64,000 nucleotides of DNA, taken from NCBI RefSeq assembly GCF_900250075.1, contig NZ_LT977071.1, positions 1,941,901 to 2,005,900 of the forward strand. Reading direction: 5' to 3'. Source of the DNA: Cupriavidus taiwanensis. Lineage in GTDB: Bacteria > Pseudomonadota > Gammaproteobacteria > Burkholderiales > Burkholderiaceae. The notes under the pieces are model-generated. The model ran no database searches, was not told where the DNA came from, and saw nothing but the letters and a program-made list of their open reading frames with translations. Shown piece after piece: positions 18,044 to 27,192 of the stretch (its first letter is position 1; every line of letters begins with the position of its first letter). A program made the translations under genes and the position numbers.

Positions 18044-18526
18044 TTATTTCACCGGAATCACCGTGCCGGCCGGAACCGGCACGGCGGTCACGCTGTTCTG
18101 CGGGCTGCCGCTGACGATGCGGTCCGAATACGTCAGGTAGACCAGCGTATTGCGCTTGCGGTCGACCGCGCGCACCACGTGCAGCGCCTTGAACAGGATC
18201 GACATGCGCTCGGAGAACACATTGTCCTGCTGCCTGATCGGCGCCTTGAAGCCGATCGGACCCACCTGGCGGCAGGCGATCGAGGCCTCGGGCGGGTCTT
18301 CGGCCATGCCGAGCTGGCCCTTGATGCCGCCGGTGCGGGCGCGCGACACGTAGCAGGTGACGCCGTCCACCTGCGGGTCGTCATAGGCTTCGATCACGAC
18401 CTTGTCGGAGCCGGTCATGCGGAAATTGGTGCTGACGCTGCCGATCTCTTCGGCACTGGCCCCTGCGGCGGCGCCGGCGCAGGCGGCGGCGAGCAGCATG
18501 CGAACGAGTGGGTGGCAGGACTTCAT
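18044..18526 (-). CDS. creA: CreA family periplasmic protein
   Basis: 160 residues with a signal peptide ([25 protein letters not shown]) and a mature domain beginning [11 protein letters not shown]. The pattern [32 protein letters not shown] followed by [17 protein letters not shown] is characteristic of CreA. Its biochemical role is unknown; in E. coli the gene sits beside the creBCD signalling genes, which are absent here. The start at 18526 places the signal peptide correctly; a longer frame to 18547 only touches the neighbour. It follows the thioesterase gene on the same strand. Confidence 0.92.
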   Translation of the reverse strand: MKSCHPLVRMLLAAACAGAAAGASAEEIGSVSTNFRMTGSDKVVIEAYDDPQVDGVTCYVSRARTGGIKGQLGMAEDPPEASIACRQVGPIGFKAPIRQQDNVFSERMSILFKALHVVRAVDRKRNTLVYLTYSDRIVSGSPQNSVTAVPVPAGTVIPVK

Positions 18527-18547
18527 GGCTGTATCGCGCATCGGCAC

Positions 18548-19033
18548 TCAGTTCACCGACGACTTGATATCGCCGTGGCGCTTTTCCATTTCCTGGCGCA
18601 GCGCGCGGCGCTGCTGCGCGGCGGCAAAGCGCTGGCGCTCGACCTCGTCGCGCGGCTCCAGCGGCGGCACCTCGGCGGGGGTGCCGTTGTCGTCCACCGC
18701 CACCATGGTGAAATAGCAGCTGTTGGTATGGCGCACCAGCTTGCTGCGAATGTTCTCGGTCACCACCTTGATGCCGATCTCCATCGAGCTGCGGCCGGTG
18801 TAGTTGACCGATGCCAGGAAGGTCACCAGCTCGCCCACGTGGATGGGCTGGCGGAACACCACCTGGTCCACCGACAGCGTGACCACGTAGCGGCCGGCGT
18901 AGCGGCTGGCGCAGGCATACGCCACCATGTCCAGGTACTTGAGGATGGTGCCGCCGTGGACGTTGCCGGAGAAGTTGGCCATGTCCGGCGTCATCAGCAC
19001 GGTCATGGAAAGCTGGTGGGACAGGTCATTCAT
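18548..19033 (-). CDS. Acyl-CoA thioesterase, hotdog fold (YciA/ACOT type)
   Basis: 161-residue cytoplasmic hydrolase of acyl-CoA esters. The N-terminal half has the family's MTPDMANFSGNVHGGTILKYLDMVAY, in which the hotdog helix carries the catalytic Asp/Asn region, and the second half has SVNYTGRSSMEIGIKV. The C-terminal ~35 residues are charged and helical (EPRDEVERQRFAAAQQRRALRQEMEK). Length fits the single-domain proteins. It lies directly upstream of creA on the same strand, with 21 bp between stop and creA start. Substrate chain length is not determinable. Confidence 0.9.
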   Translation of the reverse strand: MNDLSHQLSMTVLMTPDMANFSGNVHGGTILKYLDMVAYACASRYAGRYVVTLSVDQVVFRQPIHVGELVTFLASVNYTGRSSMEIGIKVVTENIRSKLVRHTNSCYFTMVAVDDNGTPAEVPPLEPRDEVERQRFAAAQQRRALRQEMEKRHGDIKSSVN

Positions 19034-19162
19034 GATGCGGGTTACGAAGATTGCGGGGCGGGATTGCCGGCTGCGGGCGCCGGCAGTTTAACCCGGATCG
19101 CCGCGCCGTTGCCCGCGGCATGGTGCCGAGTGCCGGCCGCTGCCCCGCCAGGCCCGGCGCAC

Positions 19163-19190
19163 AAAAAAAGCGGCCTGCCAGGCCGCTTCT
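19163..19190 (-). terminator. Intrinsic terminator of hupB
   Basis: GCGGCCT (19170-19176) pairs with AGGCCGC (19180-19186). Seven A's at 19163-19169 read as a U-run on the minus strand, 22 bp after the hupB stop. Confidence 0.85.
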
Positions 19191-19211
19191 TTCGCTATGG
19201 ACGCAAACTGC

Positions 19212-19493
19212 TTACTTTTTCTTGTTTACGGCGTCCTTGAAACCCTGGCCTGCCGAGAACTTGACCGTCTTGGCGGCCGGAATCTTGATGGTTTCGCCGG
19301 TGCGCGGATTGCGGCCGGTACGAGCAGCGCGCTTGCCGGCGCTGAAGCTGCCAAAACCCACCAGCGTTACAGAATCGCCCTTTGCCACTGCCTTCTTGAT
19401 ACTGTCCAGCGCTGCGTTGAGCGCACGCTCGGCGGCGGCATTGCTCAATTCTGCTTCCGCGGCGATGGCCGATACCAGTTCACCTTTATTCAT
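19212..19493 (-). CDS. hupB: DNA-binding protein HU-beta
   Basis: 93-residue nucleoid protein binding DNA as a dimer. It shows the complete HU pattern: [35 protein letters not shown], the arm sequence [14 protein letters not shown] and the C-terminal [14 protein letters not shown]. The start has AAGGGA upstream on the minus strand. It is flanked by an intrinsic terminator downstream and a long AT-rich upstream region shared with amt. This is the ordinary HU of the chromosome, in contrast to the tailed HU-like protein at 11160. Confidence 0.97.
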   Translation of the reverse strand: MNKGELVSAIAAEAELSNAAAERALNAALDSIKKAVAKGDSVTLVGFGSFSAGKRAARTGRNPRTGETIKIPAAKTVKFSAGQGFKDAVNKKK

Positions 19494-19989
19494 GGCTGAT
19501 TTCCCTTGTTGGTCGTCGTCACCGATGTGCGTGCCTCGCGGCAGGCCATCGATCGGCGCAGTCTAATCTGCCCTTCGCGCGTTGAGCAATCCCCAGTGGC
19601 ACCAATGCGACAAAAAAACCCGCAAATCCTTGCTTGAGGCCAGTTAGCGGGCAATTTCCACTGCTGTTCGCGCTTGCCAGGTGCCGGTTTTTGCCGGGCC
19701 CGAGCGGCTGCCTGGAATTGCACCCCCAAAACCATCCAGCATAGGACAGATTCCCCTAAATGGGGCGACGCACCACAACGGGTCGCGCATTGCCCCCTTG
19801 GCCGCTCCATTCTGGCGCAGCCCGGTCCAGCCACTTGCAACAGGCCGGCGTCGCCTTGCCCACGGGATGGACCGCGTGCGGCATGCCGGTGCGGTTTCTT
19901 ACCCTGCACGGTGCAAGCGGCACCAGGATGCAGCCGTCTCTGGAACGCTTTTTGCGTACTGGTGCGCCCATTTTGAGCATGAGGTCACT
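19494..19989. other. 496-bp divergent intergenic region, hupB / amt
   Basis: No gene is seen. The left part carries the hupB promoter; the right part carries a sigma-54-type element at 19941-19955. Several GCACC/GGTGC-type half-sites between about 19715 and 19930 could be NtrC contacts, but none has the full consensus spacing. Confidence 0.5.
19941..19955 (+). promoter_or_regulatory. Sigma-54-type promoter for amt
   Basis: TGGAAC-GCTTT-TTGC has the invariant GG and GC twelve bases apart, matching the -24/-12 consensus TGGCAC-N5-TTGC with one difference. It lies 35 bp before the amt start codon, and amt genes are commonly NtrC/RpoN-controlled. Confidence 0.6.
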
Positions 19990-21192
19990 ATGGACAACTG
20001 GAAGACCGGCACCGACGCGCTCTTCATCCTGCTGGGCGCCATCATGGTGCTGGCCATGCACGCCGGCTTTGCGTTCCTCGAACTGGGCACGGTACGCAAG
20101 AAAAACCAGGTCAATGCGCTGGTAAAGATCCTGGTGGATTTCGCGGTTTCCACCATCGCCTATTTCTTTATCGGCTACACCATTGCCTACGGGGTGCAGT
20201 TCTTTTCCGGCGCCGAAACCCTGGCCCAGAAAAATGGCTACGAACTGGTCAAGTTCTTTTTCCTGGCGACCTTTGCCGCCGCGATTCCGGCGATTATCTC
20301 CGGCGGCATTGCCGAACGCTCGCGTTTCAATCCGCAACTGGTCGCCACTTTCGTACTGGTGGGTTTTGTCTACCCGTTTTTCGAGGGCATGGTGTGGAAC
20401 CAGCGCTACGGCGTGCAGGACTGGATCGCGCGCGTGGCCGGCGCACCCTTCCACGACTTTGCCGGTTCGGTGGTGGTGCATGCGCTGGGCGGCTGGATTG
20501 CGCTGCCGGCGGTGCTGCTGCTTGGCGCGCGTCGCGGCCGCTACCAGAAGGATGGCCGCATCAGCGCACATCCGCCCTCGAACATCCCGTTCCTGGCGCT
20601 GGGCGCATGGATTCTTGCGGTGGGCTGGTTCGGCTTCAACGTGATGAGCGCGCAGACTGTCGACAAGGTCAGCGGCCTGGTGGCGATCAACTCGCTGATG
20701 GCCATGGCCGGTGGCACGCTGGCCGCCTGGCTGGCCGGACGAAACGATCCGGGCTTCGTCTACAACGGGCCGCTGGCCGGCCTGGTGGCGGTCTGCGCGG
20801 GCTCGGACCTGATGCATCCGCTGGGCGCGCTGGTCACCGGTGCCGTGGCCGGCGCGCTGTTCGTCTATATGTTCACGCTGGCGCAAAACAGATGGCATAT
20901 CGACGATGTGCTGGGCGTGTGGCCGCTGCACGGGCTGTGCGGCGCCTGGGGCGGCATCGCCGCGGGCATCTTCGGCGCGAAGGCGCTGGGCGGCCTTGGC
21001 GGGGTGGCGCTCGGCGCGCAGTTGCTCGGCACCTTGCTTGGCATCGTGGTGGCGCTGGCCGGCGGCACGCTGGTCTATGGCACGCTGAAGCGGCTGGTGG
21101 GCATCCGTCTCGACGCCGAGGGCGAGTTCAACGGCGCCGACCTGACGCTGCACCGGATTTCCGCCACCCCCGAGCGCGAAACCAACTGGTAG
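19990..21192 (+). CDS. amt: Ammonium transporter (Amt/MEP/Rh family)
   Basis: 400-residue inner-membrane channel for NH4+/NH3 with about eleven hydrophobic segments. Family landmarks: an opening MDNWKTGTDALFILLGAIMVLAMHAGFAFLELG without a cleaved signal, AAAIPAIISGGIAER, the aromatic-gate and twin-His helices HDFAGSVVVHALGG and WPLHGLCGAWGG. GAGG lies upstream of the ATG. A glnK gene is the usual partner of amtB but is not adjacent. A sigma-54-type promoter upstream suggests induction under nitrogen limitation. Longer frames that begin before 19990 run through the promoter and are rejected. Confidence 0.95.
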   Translation: MDNWKTGTDALFILLGAIMVLAMHAGFAFLELGTVRKKNQVNALVKILVDFAVSTIAYFFIGYTIAYGVQFFSGAETLAQKNGYELVKFFFLATFAAAIPAIISGGIAERSRFNPQLVATFVLVGFVYPFFEGMVWNQRYGVQDWIARVAGAPFHDFAGSVVVHALGGWIALPAVLLLGARRGRYQKDGRISAHPPSNIPFLALGAWILAVGWFGFNVMSAQTVDKVSGLVAINSLMAMAGGTLAAWLAGRNDPGFVYNGPLAGLVAVCAGSDLMHPLGALVTGAVAGALFVYMFTLAQNRWHIDDVLGVWPLHGLCGAWGGIAAGIFGAKALGGLGGVALGAQLLGTLLGIVVALAGGTLVYGTLKRLVGIRLDAEGEFNGADLTLHRISATPERETNW

Positions 21193-21406
21193 TACCCGCC
21201 AGCGCCTTTCCGATATAAACAGACGAGCCGCGCAACGCGCCTTGTCTTAACAATTATTTGCTTGCACTTCCGCGCACGGCCTCTCAATAATTGCCGTGCC
21301 CGCGAATTGCGCGCAACGCGCAGGGGCTCGCACGCCGCAGCCGGCTGGTTTGGGGGATGTTGGGCCGGCGGCTGGCCGGTTACACCAACACCAAAGGAAT
21401 ACGCCG

Positions 21407-22276
21407 ATGGACGCCTCTACCTTCGACAATCTCAAGACCCTGGTGGTCTCCTACGCCACCGAATTCGGCGTCAAGATCCTGGCGGCCCTCGCCTTCTGGG
21501 TCATTGGCCGCTGGCTGATCCACTTTGTCGTGCGCCTGGTGCAGAACGCGCTCGGCAAGCAGAAGGTCGATCCGACGCTGCTGCGCTATGTCGGTTCCAT
21601 CGTCACCGTAACGCTGAACGTGGTGCTGGTGATCGGCATCCTCGGCTACTTCGGCATCCAGACCACCACCTTTGCCGCGCTGATCGCGGCCGCCGGCGTG
21701 GCCATCGGCATGGCCTGGTCGGGGCTGATGGCAAACTTCGCCGCCGGCGCCTTCCTGGTGGTACTGCGGCCGTTCAAGGTGGGCGACTTCGTCACCATTG
21801 GCGGCGTGACCGGAACCGTGCGAGAAATCGGCCTGTTCGCCACCACGCTGGACACGCCGGACAATGTCCAGACCGTGATCGGCAACAACAAGATCTTCAG
21901 CGACACCATCCAGAACTTCACCGCCAATGCGTTCCGGCGCGTGGAACTGAAAGCGCAGCTGGCAGGCAGCACCGACGTGGCCGAGGCGGTGGCGCTGCTG
22001 AAGACCCGCATCGCCGAGATCCCCAACGTGCTGGCCGAACCGCCGGTCGACGTCGAAATCCTCGAGTTCACGCTGGTCGGCCCGGTGCTGGCGGTGCGGC
22101 CCTATTGCCATAACGACCATTACTGGCAAGTCTATTTCGACACCAACCGCGTCATCCGCGAATGCTTCGGCCAGGCCGGCTACGCCGCGCCGATGCCGGC
22201 GCACATGGTGGTGGTGCAACAGGCCGGGGTGCCGCACGCCGCCGCGGAGCAAGCCGCGGCACAGCAAGCGGCCTGA
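21407..22276 (+). CDS. MscS-type mechanosensitive channel
   Basis: 289-residue small-conductance mechanosensitive channel that releases solutes on osmotic downshock. Three N-terminal membrane segments (about 20-115) end in the pore helix with Gly/Ala packing (AAAGVAIGMAWSGLMANFAAGAFLVVLRPFKVGDFVTIGG), followed by the beta domain and the C-terminal alpha/beta vestibule. The start at 21407 has AAAGGA upstream. The last ~25 residues are Ala/Gln-rich (AAEQAAAQQAA), an extension of no known role. Monocistronic, 214 bp after amt. Confidence 0.93.
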   Translation: MDASTFDNLKTLVVSYATEFGVKILAALAFWVIGRWLIHFVVRLVQNALGKQKVDPTLLRYVGSIVTVTLNVVLVIGILGYFGIQTTTFAALIAAAGVAIGMAWSGLMANFAAGAFLVVLRPFKVGDFVTIGGVTGTVREIGLFATTLDTPDNVQTVIGNNKIFSDTIQNFTANAFRRVELKAQLAGSTDVAEAVALLKTRIAEIPNVLAEPPVDVEILEFTLVGPVLAVRPYCHNDHYWQVYFDTNRVIRECFGQAGYAAPMPAHMVVVQQAGVPHAAAEQAAAQQAA

Positions 22277-22294
22277 ACCGACACGGCCGCGGAT

Positions 22295-23518
22295 TCAGCG
22301 GATGCCCGGGCGCGCGCGTGCGCCCGAGCGCCCGTAATGGCGCATCAGCACCGCACCGGCGCCGCAGGCGGCCATCACCACGCCCAGCGGCAGCGCGCTG
22401 CCGTCGCGCCACACGCTGACCGCGGCGCCGCCGAGCGTGCCGAGCGAAAACTGCAGCGTGCCCATCAGCGCCGAAGCCGTGCCGGCGCGGTGCCCCTGGT
22501 GCGCCAGCGCCAGCGCCGAAGCGTTGGGCGAGACGCAGCCCAGCGCACCGATAAAGACGAAGAACCCGCCCAGCAGCACCGGCAGCACCGCCATCCCCGC
22601 CAGCGCTGCCAGCGCCAGCACCAGCCCCGCAGCCAGCGCCGCCAGCAGCGTGGCCCCCAGCACCTGGTCGAGCGAACGCCCGCGCACCAGCCGGGCATTG
22701 AGCTGCGACATCGTGATCAGCCCGAGCGCATTGGCGCCGAACACAAAGCCGTAGTGCGACGGCGCGATGCCGTGCAGTTCGATCAGCACGAAAGGCGAGC
22801 CCGAGATATACGCAAACATGCCCGCCGAGCCGAAGCCGGCCGACAGCGAATAGCCCAGGAATTCCCGATCGCGCAGCAGTTCCGCGTAGCTGCGGGCGAC
22901 GGTGCCGAGCCGCAGCGGCGCTACATGGCCGCGGTCCAGCGATTCCTCCATGCGCAGGTGGACCAGCAGCAGGATCAGCAGGCCGGCCCCCGCCAGCACC
23001 CAGAAGATGGCGCGCCAGCCCGATACGGTCAGCACCGCGCCGCCGATGATCGGCGCCAGGATCGGCGCCACCCCCATCACCAGCATCAGCGAGGAAAACG
23101 CCCGCGCCGATTCATGCGCCTCGAGCCGGTCGCGGATCACCGCCCGGGCCATGACCATGCCGGCGCAGCCCCCCAGCGCCTGCAGGAAGCGCCATAGCAT
23201 CAGCGCTTCCACGTTGCGCGCCAGCGCGCAGCCCACCGCGGCGATGATGTAAAGACATAGCCCGACATAGAGCGGCGGCTTGCGCCCGAAGCGGTCGCTG
23301 AAGGGGCCATAGAAGGCCTGTCCGAGCGCCAGCCCGACCAGGAAGGTGCCGAGCGTCAGCTGGACCTGCCCGATGTCGACGCCCAGGTCGCCCGCCAGTG
23401 TCGGGAAACTCGGCAGGTACATGTCGATCGACAGCGGCGCGATCGCCATCAGCGAGCCGCAGATCAGCAGCCAGGCAGGGAAACGCGGCGTCGGCGCGGC
23501 GCTTTGGGAAGGAGGCAT
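22295..23518 (-). CDS. Bcr/CflA-type multidrug efflux MFS transporter
   Basis: 407-residue drug:proton antiporter with 12 predicted membrane segments. The sequence LSIDMYLPSFPTLAGDLG in helix 1, GQAFYGPFSDRFGRKPPLYVGL (motif A) and LGGCAGMVMARAVIRD in helix 4 are hallmarks of the DHA1 Bcr/CflA group. The start at 23518 (MPPSQSAAPTPRFPAWLLI) places helix 1 normally; in-frame codons further upstream to 23809 give unlikely sequence. It converges on the MscS gene with 18 bp between them. Substrate unknown; members export bicyclomycin, chloramphenicol or sulfonamides. Confidence 0.92.
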   Translation of the reverse strand: MPPSQSAAPTPRFPAWLLICGSLMAIAPLSIDMYLPSFPTLAGDLGVDIGQVQLTLGTFLVGLALGQAFYGPFSDRFGRKPPLYVGLCLYIIAAVGCALARNVEALMLWRFLQALGGCAGMVMARAVIRDRLEAHESARAFSSLMLVMGVAPILAPIIGGAVLTVSGWRAIFWVLAGAGLLILLLVHLRMEESLDRGHVAPLRLGTVARSYAELLRDREFLGYSLSAGFGSAGMFAYISGSPFVLIELHGIAPSHYGFVFGANALGLITMSQLNARLVRGRSLDQVLGATLLAALAAGLVLALAALAGMAVLPVLLGGFFVFIGALGCVSPNASALALAHQGHRAGTASALMGTLQFSLGTLGGAAVSVWRDGSALPLGVVMAACGAGAVLMRHYGRSGARARPGIR

Positions 23519-23911
23519 GGAGGACAGTATCCGAGGGCGATGGCGCTGCCGTGCGCGGCCGTGCGGCACGGGCAGCCCCGTGGAAAGACCCAATTGTTGC
23601 ACAACATAACCAATGCAGCCGCCCAGGCGGCGACGTTGGCATGCGTCCGGTTGGCGCAGAAAAACCGGCCTGCCAGATTCCATCGCCGGAGTCGGGTTCG
23701 GCAAAGCTGGCAAACCTGGCAGGATTGGTGAATAGTGGTGACAGCCCCTGGTGTTCATGGGGCATTGCATGGCGGCATCGCTACGACGCTGGCGGGGCGC
23801 GACTTTCATGCGCGCCGGGGTGGAGGGTACAATGCCAGCCTGTCGGCGTAAGACTCGCCGTCGGCCTCGCAGAGAGGGACGACAGTACAGGTCCCGGCAA
23901 CATTAGCCTGC
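23519..23911. other. 393-bp divergent intergenic region
   Basis: No supported gene. The region separates the leftward efflux gene and the rightward exported protein and must carry both promoters. I see no strong terminator, long palindrome or repeat in it. Confidence 0.4.
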
Positions 23912-24499
23912 ATGAGAATACGACAAACGCCGCTTTCCGCTTCGCTAGGCACCGCCGCTTTCGCGGCCGCGCTGCTGCTGCCGCTGCCCCAGACGGCCAA
24001 GGCGGCGCCGGCGCAGTTGCGCAATGCCAGCGTCCCGTTGCTGGTGCCCGCGGCCGATGAAGCCGACCCGGTCGCGCGCATGCTCAAGGGCGCGGCCACC
24101 GGGCAGAACACCGGCGCCGCCGGCGTGCCCGAACTGCTGCGCAACGCCACCCGCCCCGACAACGTGCTGGCGCGCGCCTGCCGCCAGCTCAACGATGCCC
24201 TGCCGATCGAGATCGACGGCGAGACCCGCCTGCGCCGCTGCCAGTCGGTTCCGGGCAAACACGTATTGTTCCAGCTGGAACTGACCAACTACCGCGGGCC
24301 GATGCTGGACCTGGCCAGCTTCGAGGTCAACTACGCCGCGCCGCTGCAGCGCAATATCTGCGCCAACCGCGATGTCGAGATCCTGACCAAGCTGGGCGTC
24401 AGCATGTTGTTCCGCTACATGACGCGCAAGGACCGCGGCGAGCGCCGCATCGGCGACGTCTATATCAACGGCCCGATCTGCAGCGCAGCGCTGCGCTGA
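23912..24499 (+). CDS. Exported hypothetical protein, 195 aa
   Basis: Begins with a clear signal peptide (MRIRQTPLSASLGTAAFAAALLLPLPQTAKA, cleavage near residue 31). The mature part contains four Cys (in RACRQL, RRCQSV, RNICANRD and GPICSA) that could form two periplasmic disulphides. The second half (VLFQLELTNYRGPMLDLASFEVNYAAPLQRNICANRDVEIL) resembles small conserved proteobacterial periplasmic proteins of unknown function. No membrane anchor. It converges with opgH, sharing a bidirectional terminator. Function not assigned. Confidence 0.75.
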   Translation: MRIRQTPLSASLGTAAFAAALLLPLPQTAKAAPAQLRNASVPLLVPAADEADPVARMLKGAATGQNTGAAGVPELLRNATRPDNVLARACRQLNDALPIEIDGETRLRRCQSVPGKHVLFQLELTNYRGPMLDLASFEVNYAAPLQRNICANRDVEILTKLGVSMLFRYMTRKDRGERRIGDVYINGPICSAALR

Positions 24500-24517
24500 C
24501 AGCAACCTGCCGCAAGC

Positions 24518-24553
24518 AAAAAAAACGGCCCGCCGATGCGGGCCGTTTTAGTT
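24518..24553. terminator. Bidirectional intrinsic terminator
   Basis: Twelve-bp stem (24522-24533 with 24538-24549), loop CGAT, with A's to the left and T's to the right. It serves both the plus-strand gene ending at 24499 and opgH ending at 24568. Confidence 0.9.
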
Positions 24554-24567
24554 TCAGGCAACTCGCT

Positions 24568-27192
24568 TCATGCCGCGCGCGGGCGCAGCGGCACCACGTT
24601 GGCGGCGCGCCGCACCAGCATGCGCGTGTCCTTCCAGCCGGCGTCGGCCAGCGGCGAGCCCCACACCAGTTCATGCAGGCGCGCCAGCGCGAACGGGTTG
24701 CCCAGCAGCACGTGCTTCTGCGCCGGCGTGAGCGCGCGCGGCCCGTGCGTCAGCGCATGCTCGACCAGGCTCTCGTGGCGCTTGCGGGCCGATTCCGGCT
24801 GCACCACGCGCGGCGTCGCGGTGGCGCACATCAGCGCGTTGGTGACCGGATCCACCACGGCGTCGACGAAGTTGGGCGTTTCGGCGGCATTTTCGACATG
24901 CTGCTGGGTTTCGACGATCTCGCGCGGCACCAGCGTTTCCTCCGGGATCATGAACAGCCCCGCGTTGCGCGAAGCGCGGCCCAGCGAGACCCGCGACAGC
25001 ATCACCGACAGCGGGATCGACAGCGCCAGCGAGCCGACGATCGGCAACAGCCACAGCACATAAGACGGGTTCAGCCAGTACACCAGCCCGCCCCACGCCA
25101 GCCCCAGCGCGGTATGCCAGCCGTGGCGGCGGAACGCTTCGCCCCAGGTAGTCTCGGCGTCCTCGCGCGGCGGCGATTTCCACGAGATGCCCCAGCCGCT
25201 GTACGCCGCGACCACGAACTTGGTGTGGAACAGCATGCGCGTGGGCGCCAGCAGCGCGGACAGCAGCACCTCGATCAGCATGCTGGCAAACAGCTGCACT
25301 GCGCCGCCGTAGCGCCGCGCCTGCTTCATCAGCAGCGCCACGCTGGCGAGCTTGGGCAGGAACAGCAGCGTGGCCGTGGCCGAGAACAGCGCCAGCGCCT
25401 TTTCCGGATGCCATTCGGGCCAGGTCGGGAACAGCTGGTACTGCTGCGTGAAGTACTCCGGCGGCACCAGCGCGTGCTTGGCCAGCATCGCCGTCGACAG
25501 CAACAGGAACAGCAGCCACAGCGGCGCCGACAGGTACGCCATGATCCCGGTCAGGAACACCGCGCGGTGCACCACGTGGAAGCCCTGCTTGAGCCACAGC
25601 CGGAAGTTCATCAGGTTGCCCTGGCACCAGCGGCGGTCGCGCTTGACCTCGTCGAGCAGGTTGGGCGGCAGCTCTTCGTACGAGCCCTCGAGGTCGTAGG
25701 CAATCCACACGCCCCAGCCGGCACGGCGCATCAGCGCGGCCTCGACAAAGTCGTGCGACAGGATCTCGCCCGACAGCGGGCCGCGGCCCGGCAACGGCGC
25801 CAGCGCGCAGTGTTCGATGAACGGCTTGACGCGGATGATGGCGTTGTGGCCCCAGTAGTGCGATTCGCCCAGCTGCCAGTAGTGCAGACCGGCGGTGAAC
25901 AGCGGCCCGTACACACGGGTGGCGAACTGCTGCACGCGCGCATACAGCGTCTCGCGGCCCACCGCCAGCGGCGCGGTCTGGATGATGCCGGCACCCGGGT
26001 TGGCTTCCATCAGCCGCACCAGCGTGGCCAGGCAGTCGCCGCTCATCACGCTGTCGGCGTCGAGCACCACCATGTAGCGGTACTTGCTGCCCCAGCGGCG
26101 GCAGAAATCGGCCACGTTGCCGGTCTTGCGCTTCACGCGGTGGCGGCGCCAGCGATAGAAGATGCGGCCGAAGCCGCCGACGGCGCGGCACAGTTCCATC
26201 CAGGCATCGTGCTCGGCGGTGCGCAGGTCCGGATTGCCGCTGTCCGACAGCACGATGAAATCGAAGTTGGCCAGGTGCGGCGTGCGCGACAGCGATTCAT
26301 AGGTGGCGCGCAAGCCGGCGAAGACGCGCGTCACGTCTTCATTGCAGATCGGCATGATGATCGCGGTGCGGGCCTCGGGCGCGATCGGCGCGTCGGGCCG
26401 GTCCGGCACCGCCGAGCGCGAGATCAAATGCTTGTCGCCGCCCTTGGCCAGCACCAGGAAGCCCATCATCGCCGTCCAGAAACCGGCCGACACCCACGAG
26501 AACAGGATGGCGAACAGCACCAGGATGGCAATCTCGAGCGGATCGGCACCGTGGTACGGCAGCACGTTGGTCATGAAGTACGTGGCCAGCACGGTCTGGA
26601 GCGCCACCAGTGCCAGCAGCACCCAGCGCCGGTGCGAGCCGGCGGGGTGCCATTTGCCTTCGGCGTCGGGCCCGTCATGCAGGGTGTCCCAGGTTTCGGG
26701 CACCGGCGGGCGGCCCAGCATGCGGCGCCACGTGTTGCGCAGCCAGCCGGTGACGATATGCGGCGGCCACTGGCGCGGCACCATCGAGCTGCGCTCGGGC
26801 GCGGGGCCGGTGTCGGCCTTCACGGTGCCGTCTTCGCGCCGGCGCAGCAGCGGCGCGCCGCCGACCTGCGGATTGCCGTAGGCCATGGCGAAACGCCGCT
26901 GCACCGAGGCGTAGGCGCTGCTGCCGTGCGCCGGCGGCGCTTCCTTGCCGGCCAGGCGCGACTGCAGGCGCGTGATCGCTTCCTGCGCGTCGCGGCCATC
27001 GGCCGTGACCGGGATCACCGGCGTCACCGAAGCCAGCGGCGTGGCGGGTGCCGCCGCGGCGGCCATGCCGGCGCTGTCGGCCAGCAGTTCGCTGCGCACT
27101 TCAGGCGATACGGGCAGGCGGTCGAGATAGCGCTCGCATGCCGCCGCCTGGGCCGGTCGCTGCTTTAGGCGGGGGGTAAGATGTAGCTCCAC
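24568..27192 (-). CDS. opgH: Glucans biosynthesis glucosyltransferase H
   Basis: 874-residue inner-membrane enzyme that polymerises glucose from UDP-glucose to make osmoregulated periplasmic glucans. After a ~170-residue cytoplasmic N-terminus come two membrane helices, then the GT2 domain ([18 protein letters not shown]; substrate Asp in [12 protein letters not shown]-type [10 protein letters not shown], and [10 protein letters not shown] for the QxxRW-like end), then several more membrane helices. The start overlaps the end of opgG by 28 bp, showing translational coupling in an opgGH operon. Length is typical (about 850). Confidence 0.95.
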   Translation of the reverse strand: MELHLTPRLKQRPAQAAACERYLDRLPVSPEVRSELLADSAGMAAAAAPATPLASVTPVIPVTADGRDAQEAITRLQSRLAGKEAPPAHGSSAYASVQRRFAMAYGNPQVGGAPLLRRREDGTVKADTGPAPERSSMVPRQWPPHIVTGWLRNTWRRMLGRPPVPETWDTLHDGPDAEGKWHPAGSHRRWVLLALVALQTVLATYFMTNVLPYHGADPLEIAILVLFAILFSWVSAGFWTAMMGFLVLAKGGDKHLISRSAVPDRPDAPIAPEARTAIIMPICNEDVTRVFAGLRATYESLSRTPHLANFDFIVLSDSGNPDLRTAEHDAWMELCRAVGGFGRIFYRWRRHRVKRKTGNVADFCRRWGSKYRYMVVLDADSVMSGDCLATLVRLMEANPGAGIIQTAPLAVGRETLYARVQQFATRVYGPLFTAGLHYWQLGESHYWGHNAIIRVKPFIEHCALAPLPGRGPLSGEILSHDFVEAALMRRAGWGVWIAYDLEGSYEELPPNLLDEVKRDRRWCQGNLMNFRLWLKQGFHVVHRAVFLTGIMAYLSAPLWLLFLLLSTAMLAKHALVPPEYFTQQYQLFPTWPEWHPEKALALFSATATLLFLPKLASVALLMKQARRYGGAVQLFASMLIEVLLSALLAPTRMLFHTKFVVAAYSGWGISWKSPPREDAETTWGEAFRRHGWHTALGLAWGGLVYWLNPSYVLWLLPIVGSLALSIPLSVMLSRVSLGRASRNAGLFMIPEETLVPREIVETQQHVENAAETPNFVDAVVDPVTNALMCATATPRVVQPESARKRHESLVEHALTHGPRALTPAQKHVLLGNPFALARLHELVWGSPLADAGWKDTRMLVRRAANVVPLRPRAA

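Noticed and set aside
24673..27168. 831-codon plus-strand frame antisense to opgH
   Set aside because: His/Arg/Gln-rich shadow sequence without domains; opgH on the other strand has full family motifs.
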